Assembly (NCBI GenBank): GCA_036435485.1
Contig: CM071597.1
Span: forward strand, 172,776,147-172,840,146
Direction: 5' to 3'
Source of the DNA: Saposhnikovia divaricata
Lineage: Eukaryota; Streptophyta; Magnoliopsida; Apiales; Apiaceae
DNA: 64,000 nucleotides
Part shown: piece by piece, positions 56,806-64,000 of the stretch
Layout: every line of letters begins with the position of its first letter
Numbering within the stretch: the stretch's first letter is position 1
Notes under the pieces: model-generated
The model's database searches: none
What the model was told of the DNA's origin: nothing
Seen by the model: only the letters and a program-made list of their open reading frames with translations
Translations under genes and position numbers: made by a program

Positions 56806-59800
56806 CTAGTCAGAACCAGAGACCATTCCTAGTTCATTTACCAGTCTTGTAAATGTAGCTTCACTCAATGGTTTAGTGAAGATATCTGCAAGCTGTTGTT
56901 CTGTAGATACAAAATGTAGTTCAATATTTCCTTCTTCCACATGTTCTCTGATGAAGTGGTACCTTATGCTGATGTGCTTGGTCATTGAATGCTGTACTGG
57001 ATTACCTGTCATAGCAATAGCACTTTGATTATCACAGTAAATAGGGATATTACTGTACCTCAATCCATAATTCAGCAATTGATTCTTCATCCATAAGATC
57101 TGTGCACAACAACTACCAGCTGCAATATACTCTGCTTCAGCTGTAGATGTGGAGATTGATTTCTGTTTCTTGCTGTACCAGGAAACAAGTCTGTCACCAA
57201 GAAATTGACAACTTCCACTAGTGCTCTTTCTGTCTACCTTACAGCCTGCAAAGTCTGCATCAGAATACCCAAGTAGCTTAAAATCTGATTCTCTGGGGTA
57301 CCACAGACCTAATGATATGGTGCCCTTGAGATACTTGAAGATTCTTTTCACAGCTGTCAGATGTGGCTCTCTAGGATCTGCCTGAAACCTTGCACAAAGA
57401 CAGGTTGCATACATGATGTCAGGCCTACTAGCTGTCAAGTATAGAAGAGATCCTATCATGCCCCTGTAGTTTGTCATATCCACTGAAACTCCTGTGTCTT
57501 TGTCCAATTTAGTTGCTGTTGCCATGGGAGTTGATGCAGATGAACAATCAAGCATACCAAATTTCTTGAGAAGATTTCTGGTGTATTTTTCTTGATTAAT
57601 GAAAATTCCATCTTCTGTTTGTTTCACCTGTAGGCCTAGAAAGTAACTAAGCTCTCCCATCATGCTCATTTGATATCTGGACTGCATGAGCTTGGCAAAC
57701 TTCTTACAGAGTTTATCATTAGTAGACCCAAAGATGATGTCGTCAACATAAATTTGAACTAAAAGGAGGTCACTTCCTTGATTGAAATAAAACAGAGTTT
57801 TGTCAATTGTTCCTCTGTTGAATCCACTTTCTAGAAGAAACTGAGCAAGTGTCTCATACCATGCTCTTGGTGCCTGCTTAAGTCCATATAATGCCTTATC
57901 TAGCCTGTAGACATAATCTGGATATTTGGGGTCCACAAATCCTGGTGGTTGTTCAACAAACACTTCTTCTTCAAGCTTTCCATTCAGAAAAGCACTTTTC
58001 ACATCCATTTGGAACACTTTGAATTTCTTGTGAGAGGCATATGCTAGAAAAATTCTGATTGCCTCCAATCTTGCAACTGGAGCAAATGTTTCATCATAAT
58101 CTATTCCTTCCTGCTGTGAATAACCTTTTGCTACCAGTCTAGCCTTGTTCCTTGTGATAACACCTTCACTGTCAGTCTTGTTTCTGAAAACCCATTTAGT
58201 ACCAACAATAGATCTGTTCTTTGGTCTTGGTACAAGGGTCCAAACTTCATTCCTTTCAAATTCATTTAACTCTTCCTGCATTGCTGTTATCCAGTCTGCA
58301 TCTTGAAGAGCTTCTTCCACTTTCTTTGGTTCATTTTTAGACAAGAATGCATGAAACAGACATTCACTTGCAGTAGCACTTCTTGTCTTTACTTTTGCAT
58401 CTGGATCACCAATTATCAAATCAGGTGTATGTGATTTAGTCCATTTCCTAGCAGAAGGCAAATGACTTCTATCAGCATGTGATCCTCCCCCTTGATCCAT
58501 GCTCTCCTGATTCTGTTGTGATCTATTTTCGTTTTCTGAGACTCCCCCTGAACTTGACTGTCCAGAGTCAGAGGTTGATCCAGATTTTTCAGTTGACTCA
58601 GTATCAGTGTTTGAGTCTTCATCTTGATCATGCTCCCCCTCAACTGGTTCTCCTCTTTGTTGTGACTGAGAAGTTTCTCCAGAATTTACCAGTAGAGGTT
58701 CAGAGTTTGTTTCAACAGAGTCTGTCAGAATTGTTTCTTCAGAGTTTCCTTCATCAGAGTTTAAAACTTCATTTTCAAAGTTCAGTTGATCATATTCGTC
58801 TTTGTCTTCAAGTCCAGTTATCTTCTTATCATCAAAAGAAACATGTATAGATTCCATGATCACTTTAGTTCTCAGATTGTAAACTCTGAATGCCTTTGTT
58901 GACAGCGGATAGCCAACAAAAATTCCTTCATCTGCCTTTAGCTCAAACTTGGTCAACTGTTCTGGATGAGTCTTCAAAACGAAACATTTGCACCCGAAAA
59001 TATGAAAGTATTTCAGGTTAGGCTTCTTTTTCTTCACCATCTCATATGGTGTCTTTCCATGCTTATTGATCAGTGTTGCATTTTGAGTAAAACAAGCAGT
59101 TTGAACAGCTTCTGCCCAGAAATAAGTTGGCAATTTTGCTTCATCAAGCATAGTTCTGGCAGCTTCAACTAAGGTTCTATTTTTCCTTTCAACTACACCA
59201 TTTTGTTGTGGTGTACCAGGTGCTGAAAATTCTTGTTTCACTCCATTGTCCTTGCAGAATTCTTCCATTGTTGCATTTCTGAACTCAGTTCCATTATCAC
59301 TTCTGATGATTCTGACTTTGTTGCTTGATCCTTTGTCCAGAAGCTTCACATGCTCCATTAGAGTTGATGCAGTTTCATCCTTCTTTGCTAGAAAATACAC
59401 CCAGGTGAATCTAGTGTATTCATCAACAATGACTAAAGCATATTTCTTCCTTGCAATAGACATAACATTTACTGGACCAAATAGATCAACATGAAGAAGA
59501 TGATGGGGATCAGTGATAGAAGATTCTGTTTTGCTCTTGAAAGATGACTTCCTTTGTTTAGCCTTCTGACATGAGTCACATAGGCCATCAACATTTAACA
59601 GGGTCTTTGGGAGTCCTCTTACAAGATCCTTTCTGATCAATTCATTGATGTTGTTCAAGTTCAAATGTGAGAGTTTCTTGTGCCACTTCCAACTCTCTTC
59701 ACTAGACATTCTTGTAGACAGGCAAACAGCTTTTCCAACAGAGTCTATCAAAAGCTTGATTTCATAAATGTTGTTTTGCCTGTGACCAACTAGAACAACC

Positions 59801-60105
59801 TTTCCTGTAGATTTGCTGATAACTTCACAATATTCAGGTTGGAAATCTACATGATATCCCTTGTCACAGATTTGACTCACAGATAGCAAGTCATGCTTGA
59901 GTCCTGGGACATGAGCTACATTGTTGATGATGACATTTCCAAGATTGATATTGCCATATCCCAATGTTCTTCCTATATTGCCATCACCATAGGAAACTTT
60001 TGGGCCAGCCTTCTCCTCATATTCTGATAGCAGGGCTTTATTTCCAGTCATGTGTCCTGAACATCCACTGTCCACGACTAGGGTTGCCTCCCTGTTACCC
60101 TGCAA
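56806..60105 (-). CDS. pol: Sire-C Pol polyprotein, intact
   Basis: 1099 codons with no break. The frame opens after a TGA at 60106-60108, and the first codon is TTG, not ATG. Protease D-S-G is at 12-14 with H-M-T-G after it. The gag_pre-integrs zinc region has H, H, C and C at about 135-185. Integrase core: D about 207, D about 269 (S-D-N-G-T-E-F) and E about 305 (V-V-E-R-K-N). RVT_2 reverse transcriptase runs about 600-840, with D in M-D-V-K-S-A-F and Y-V-D-D near 786. RNase H is about 930-1080 with S-D-A-D, A-E-A-E-Y and D-N-Q-S. All catalytic residues I can check are kept. The start suggests that expression follows splicing or another recoding step from gag. Confidence 0.93.
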   Translation of the reverse strand: MQGNREATLVVDSGCSGHMTGNKALLSEYEEKAGPKVSYGDGNIGRTLGYGNINLGNVIINNVAHVPGLKHDLLSVSQICDKGYHVDFQPEYCEVISKSTGKVVLVGHRQNNIYEIKLLIDSVGKAVCLSTRMSSEESWKWHKKLSHLNLNNINELIRKDLVRGLPKTLLNVDGLCDSCQKAKQRKSSFKSKTESSITDPHHLLHVDLFGPVNVMSIARKKYALVIVDEYTRFTWVYFLAKKDETASTLMEHVKLLDKGSSNKVRIIRSDNGTEFRNATMEEFCKDNGVKQEFSAPGTPQQNGVVERKNRTLVEAARTMLDEAKLPTYFWAEAVQTACFTQNATLINKHGKTPYEMVKKKKPNLKYFHIFGCKCFVLKTHPEQLTKFELKADEGIFVGYPLSTKAFRVYNLRTKVIMESIHVSFDDKKITGLEDKDEYDQLNFENEVLNSDEGNSEETILTDSVETNSEPLLVNSGETSQSQQRGEPVEGEHDQDEDSNTDTESTEKSGSTSDSGQSSSGGVSENENRSQQNQESMDQGGGSHADRSHLPSARKWTKSHTPDLIIGDPDAKVKTRSATASECLFHAFLSKNEPKKVEEALQDADWITAMQEELNEFERNEVWTLVPRPKNRSIVGTKWVFRNKTDSEGVITRNKARLVAKGYSQQEGIDYDETFAPVARLEAIRIFLAYASHKKFKVFQMDVKSAFLNGKLEEEVFVEQPPGFVDPKYPDYVYRLDKALYGLKQAPRAWYETLAQFLLESGFNRGTIDKTLFYFNQGSDLLLVQIYVDDIIFGSTNDKLCKKFAKLMQSRYQMSMMGELSYFLGLQVKQTEDGIFINQEKYTRNLLKKFGMLDCSSASTPMATATKLDKDTGVSVDMTNYRGMIGSLLYLTASRPDIMYATCLCARFQADPREPHLTAVKRIFKYLKGTISLGLWYPRESDFKLLGYSDADFAGCKVDRKSTSGSCQFLGDRLVSWYSKKQKSISTSTAEAEYIAAGSCCAQILWMKNQLLNYGLRYSNIPIYCDNQSAIAMTGNPVQHSMTKHISIRYHFIREHVEEGNIELHFVSTEQQLADIFTKPLSEATFTRLVNELGMVSGSD

Positions 60106-60115
60106 TCACAAACAA

Positions 60116-62347
60116 TTACTGAGGATTAGTTTTAAGGATCCAGACTTGCTTGGATCCTTTGGCATTCTTAACTTTGTTAGCTTTTGCAGCGGAATTAACA
60201 TTATCAGAGTTTGAGCTAACAGTATCAATGTTTACACTTGCAGTATCAACTTTAACCCATTTTAGATTGGGTTTCAGTTCATAGTAATTATGATAGATAG
60301 CATGATATTTTCTGCAAGTATAGATGGAATGCCAAGTGCTTCCACAGTGTGTGCATAGAGTCTGTGGCTTAGTTCTAGAAAAATCCTTCTTTACCTCAGA
60401 CTTTGTAGGTAAAGAATTTATATTTTTATTTTTCTTGCAGAAATTTGCAAGATGCTTAGTACTACCACAGTTATGACATGTCTTTCTTGGAGCATAACTA
60501 GCAAGCATTGGTTTATTTCCTGAAGTAATGCCTACTTTTCCATTTCTGTTTTTGTTTGACACTTTCTTTTTCTCAACAGATTTTAACTCCTTCAGTTTAT
60601 GTTTGAGTTGTTTATCTGTCATTGAACCAATATTAACCTGATTAACACTAGTTTTTACTGGTTTTCTTTGGACAGCTTCTTTTTCATTCTCAGACAAAAA
60701 TTTACTGGTTCCATGAACAAATTTAGTTCTGACTTTAACTTGATTTTGAAATCTAAGTTCATCTCCCTCATTATAACCTAGACCAACAGTGTCTGTTTGA
60801 AAAATCTGTTGAGTGTCCTTTCCAGAATTAGTCCAAGTCTTAATTTTCTTATTTGCTTCCTCCAACTCAGATTCTAGTTGTTTATATTTCTGAAGCAAAT
60901 CCTGTTCTATAGAAACAGCATCATCTCTCTCTTTCTGAACTTGTTGCATGTTTTCAAGTTTCTCTTCAACAAGTTTATTTCTCTCTTTAAGTTCAGAATT
61001 TTCAGCTTTTATCCCCTCATTTTCTAAAGTCTGATCCCTATAACTTATATGCAATGACTTAAGAAAAATTCTTAATTGAGCAATGTCATCAATATTATAA
61101 GCATAGGTAGTTGGAGGTACCTGATTTTCAGAGGATTCTGATTCAGTAGTAGCCATGAGAGCATAGTTCACTTCTTCATCAGAATCTGAAGTATCTGCCC
61201 AATCTCTGCCTTTAGTGTAGAGTACCTTTCCAGTTTTACCCTTCTTGCACTCAGGAGCATAGTGACCCATCTCCTTACACTTGTAGCATTGAATTTCAGA
61301 CTTATCCTTCTTCCCTTTAGAATCTCTCTTATCAGACTTCCTGTAGCTTTTCCTGTCTTCATTTGAATCCCTAGAAAACCTTTTTCCTTTCTTGAAATTC
61401 TTGAAGCCCATTTTCTTGAAAGTCTTCACCATCAGCACAGCCATTTTTCTCATTTCTTCTTCATCATCCTCAGAGTCAGATGATTCAGAAGAATTTGAAT
61501 CATAATCAGAGTTTGGTGAATCACTTTCTGAATGTATGACCAAAGCTTTTCCCTTCATTTTCCTTCTTGTTGCCTCTTTCTTCTGAGGCTTCTCTTCAAC
61601 ATTAAGAGCAACAGACTTTCCTTTTCTACTTGATCTCCTGTTTCTCTGCTCCATTTCCAATTCATAAGTTTTGAGCAGTCCATAAATTTCATCAATCTCT
61701 GTTTCAGCAAGATCATAGTTGTCTCTAATAGTGGTTGTTTTCACATCCCACTTTTCAGGTAGAGAAAGAAGAAACTTGAGATTCGAGTCTTCTAGATCAT
61801 ACTCTTTGTTGACCAATGACAGATCATTAATCAGTTTACAGAATCTATCAAATGTTTCTGTCATGGTCTCTTCAGGTTTAGCCTCAAAATGCTCATACTC
61901 TTGTGTGAGTATGTTTCTCCTATTCTTCTTAATAGCTGCAGTTCCTTGACACCTGACTTCAAGTGCATCCCATATCTCTTTTGCAGTGGTGCAGTTAATG
62001 ACTTTGTTAGACATAACATTGTCTAAGGCACTATGTAGTAAATGCCTAACTTTTGCATCCTTAGCAATTGATGATAGATCTTCAGGAGTCATGTCCTTCT
62101 TTTCCTTTGGAACCATTTTTGCTGCTTCACCAGCAACTGCAACAGATAGTTTTGTAGGATTATGAGGGCCTTCATAAATCCTGTCAAGATATTCTGGATC
62201 TGTAGCCTCCAGAAACATAGTCATCTTGACCTTCCACATTGCATACTCTAATGGCCTCAGAATAGGAACCCTGATTGGTTCATAACGACTCACAGTAGTA
62301 GGAGCCTTTTCAGAAACAGTAGGTGTTGGTGGAGGAATTTCTGACAT
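60116..62347 (-). CDS. gag: Sire-C Gag, intact
   Basis: 743 codons from ATG at 62347, 48 bp inside the primer site. The UBN2/copia Gag domain covers about residues 30-260 (Y-A-M-W-K-V-K-M near 36). A Lys/Ser/Asp-rich linker leads to a CCHC knuckle (C-Y-K-C) near 354. A coiled coil follows at about 430-520, and then two more knuckles near 623 (C-H-N-C) and 665 (C-T-H-C). Three C-x2-C-x4-H-x4-C knuckles is more than the one or two usual for copia Gag. It ends at TAA 60116-60118, before the pol frame opens. Confidence 0.92.
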   Translation of the reverse strand: MSEIPPPTPTVSEKAPTTVSRYEPIRVPILRPLEYAMWKVKMTMFLEATDPEYLDRIYEGPHNPTKLSVAVAGEAAKMVPKEKKDMTPEDLSSIAKDAKVRHLLHSALDNVMSNKVINCTTAKEIWDALEVRCQGTAAIKKNRRNILTQEYEHFEAKPEETMTETFDRFCKLINDLSLVNKEYDLEDSNLKFLLSLPEKWDVKTTTIRDNYDLAETEIDEIYGLLKTYELEMEQRNRRSSRKGKSVALNVEEKPQKKEATRRKMKGKALVIHSESDSPNSDYDSNSSESSDSEDDEEEMRKMAVLMVKTFKKMGFKNFKKGKRFSRDSNEDRKSYRKSDKRDSKGKKDKSEIQCYKCKEMGHYAPECKKGKTGKVLYTKGRDWADTSDSDEEVNYALMATTESESSENQVPPTTYAYNIDDIAQLRIFLKSLHISYRDQTLENEGIKAENSELKERNKLVEEKLENMQQVQKERDDAVSIEQDLLQKYKQLESELEEANKKIKTWTNSGKDTQQIFQTDTVGLGYNEGDELRFQNQVKVRTKFVHGTSKFLSENEKEAVQRKPVKTSVNQVNIGSMTDKQLKHKLKELKSVEKKKVSNKNRNGKVGITSGNKPMLASYAPRKTCHNCGSTKHLANFCKKNKNINSLPTKSEVKKDFSRTKPQTLCTHCGSTWHSIYTCRKYHAIYHNYYELKPNLKWVKVDTASVNIDTVSSNSDNVNSAAKANKVKNAKGSKQVWILKTNPQ

Positions 62348-62394
62348 GATTATTGTTGTGTTTGGATCTTAACCTGTAATAAAGTAACAGATTG

Positions 62395-62406
62395 GCTTTG
62401 ATACCA
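62395..62406 (-). other. Primer binding site of Sire-C
   Basis: On the minus strand TGGTATCAAAGC, two bases inside the 5' LTR; initiator tRNA-Met type with one difference from the Sire-A site. Confidence 0.9.
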
Positions 62407-62408
62407 CT

Positions 62409-62916
62409 TGTTAGGCCAAATACACAAATAATAATCAACTTTGTATGAGAAATTAACAAGTAAAAGCGTTTATGCACTTAAAAACTTCTTGTATTTCAAA
62501 CCCTCTTCGTGATGTAAAATATCACAAAGAGCTGCTAGGTTACAATAATGATAATTCGTTATCGATACCCTTCTAGGGTTAACCTATCTGTATTTATATA
62601 ACATACAGCTACGATACAATCTCTAATTGATATTCCTAATAATCAGCTATACAATGATATCAATTACAGATTGTCACACGTCTCCTATGTCAACTCGATC
62701 TCTTTGATAGCTATCCAATCTTCAAAGATATCGCTTCCATAATTAATCTTTGATCACTGTTGAACAGTAGACGCACTTCCTTCAGACAGAGTTTAACAAA
62801 CTCTGTTGAGCTTCCAACTGTCAGAGTTTACGCAAACTCTGACTGCTTTCAGCTAAACTCTGATAACTCCCTGTAACACTTAAACACTGATTAAAACACA
62901 TCAATTATATTTAACA
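62409..62916 (-). repeat. 5' LTR of Sire-C
   Basis: 508 bp. It differs from the 3' copy only at 62623 (T against C at 50473) and at one position in GCTTTCAGC near 62849 (T against C). Both are C/T differences. Confidence 0.95.
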
Positions 62917-64000
62917 TAAAATATTCATTAAATAAATAATTCCTCGAATAAATATGTAAAATAATATCCAAGAAAATAATTAAAACCTTAAATGAATATC
63001 TATGATAATATTCATTAAGTAAATAAGCACAAACGAATATTCGAAAATAATATAAAATAAACAATTAAACTCAAATGAATATTCGAAATAATATTCATTT
63101 AAATAAATGAATATTAAAAATAGTATTCATTAAATAAATAAACTCGAATGAATATTCAAAATAATATTCATATAATACTTCTCGATTGAGATAATATTCA
63201 AATAACATTCCTCGAGTGATTAATAATCTGTCGATGGAATCCCTCCGGGTTTCCACGACTATCTCTATATTTCAAAATGCCGACTCCCGGTCTAGTTTAA
63301 TGAATGAAGATCAGATGCCCTTCATGAAGGGTCTTAACAAAATCCGGCTTATAACTAATGTATCATATCTAGCTTATAAGCCAATGCCAAATCTCGGAAC
63401 AAGGATCACAGTATAACTTGAAGGTAGGCATGCATGCTATGGCATATGTATAACAACATTCAATTATATATATTATCACAACAATAGTTCCAAAGTATTG
63501 GAAACTTGCCTGGTAATCTGGTAGGGATAGTGTGCCCTGGGTCAGTCCGGTGATCTATAAATAATCAAATATCCGAGATTAATCAATTAACACTTTGAAA
63601 GGTTAAGTATATACTTTACTTAGGTTAAAACACATTTTTGAGTTATCTCGCTATGCACCCTCTAGTGTAACTCTTTTTATCACCGTTATGACCCGACATT
63701 TATTCGTTATTAAGGCATGTCATTACACTCACCCTTGGTACGTACTTATGCCACAAAAGTGCTAAGGTTGGTCGTTTACCAAATGAGATTATACCTCGAG
63801 GTTTATTGATCGTTTTCTAAGTGATTTTCCAAAGTTATAACCACTCGTTCTTTTTAGGGGTTCATTCGCGCTTAACCTCGATTCGAACATTTTTATAAAA
63901 TCGAAAAACGATCTGTTTGACATGAGGTTTTCACCCACACCTTCATTATGATTTCTAATATTTAATTATCATGATTCGCCACTGAATTAACAATATTATG

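Larger units (their letters stand above)
50259..62916 (-). mobile_element. Young, structurally complete Sirevirus (Sire-C), minus strand
   Basis: The 12658-bp element has identical TAAAA target duplications (50254-50258 and 62917-62921), 508-bp LTRs that differ at two positions, a primer site, polypurine tract, and open gag (743 codons), pol (1099) and ORF3 (up to 1165). It sits inside the Tekay-2 LTR. By known Sirevirus organisation it has everything needed for autonomy; the gag/pol frame change is the one open point. A 2.4-kb spacer between pol and ORF3 carries an antisense gene-like ORF and a minisatellite. Confidence 0.95.
48708..64000 (-). mobile_element. LTR of a minus-strand Tekay-like element (Tekay-2), split by Sire-C, runs off right edge
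   Basis: The pieces are 48708-50258 and 62917-64000. Reverse-complemented, the left end reads like the 3' end of the Tekay-1 LTR (CTAGATCT, GGATC and a terminal ACA). Further matches are the CTACCGGTAGA segment near 49574 and the sequence near 63500-63750. About 2.6 kb is visible, all compatible with one long LTR. Whether it is a solo LTR or one end of a full element cannot be told here. Small ORFs inside (49265-49516, 49603-49821, 63216-63416) are not accepted as genes. Confidence 0.75.

Overview
This is plant nuclear DNA, most likely from a eudicot with a repeat-rich genome; the species cannot be read from the window. The evidence is stacked LTR retrotransposons of plant-specific lineages (Tat, Tekay/Del, Sirevirus), Stowaway-type MITEs, tRNA-derived SINE relics, AT-rich spacers and one intact plant-only gene (DUF641, GIL1/IRKI type). 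No tRNA, rRNA, CRISPR or bacterial feature was seen.

Layout. (1) 1-11673: 3' part of a Ty3/gypsy Tat-lineage element, plus strand, with an open gag-pol frame running off the left edge, dual RNase H, and an antisense gene that looks spliced and has its own TATA box; its 3' LTR is 10853-11673. (2) 11674-19550: host DNA with half a MITE, a short SINE with target duplication, the single-exon DUF641 gene (12679-14091), and three further MITEs. (3) 19551-45150: an old solo LTR (target duplication ATAAT) split by a plus-strand Sirevirus, Sire-A (20423-44662, target duplication ATAGA). Sire-A is itself split in its integrase by a Tekay/Del chromovirus, Tekay-1 (24604-37994, target duplication ATTTC, 3.5-kb LTRs). 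(4) 45768-48707: 5' LTR and decayed gag of a second Sirevirus, Sire-B, cut by (5) the LTR of a minus-strand Tekay-like element, Tekay-2 (48708 to the right edge). That LTR is split by (6) a young minus-strand Sirevirus, Sire-C (50259-62916, target duplication TAAAA). Sire-C's 508-bp LTRs differ at only two positions and its gag, pol and third ORF are all open.

Relative order by nesting: solo LTR, then Sire-A, then Tekay-1; and Sire-B, then Tekay-2, then Sire-C. LTR comparison by eye agrees: about 20 substitutions plus indels in roughly 1 kb for Sire-A, two in 508 bp for Sire-C.

Most unusual points: the antisense transcription unit in the Tat element, where intron signals join two ORFs in frame; an antisense 85-codon gene-like unit in the young Sire-C; a conserved splice-acceptor-like gag/pol junction shared by Sire-A and Sire-C; family-specific short motif arrays in the LTRs of all three Sireviruses; and an extra pre-gag ORF in Tekay-1. 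Function is inferred from motifs read by eye; no database search was run.
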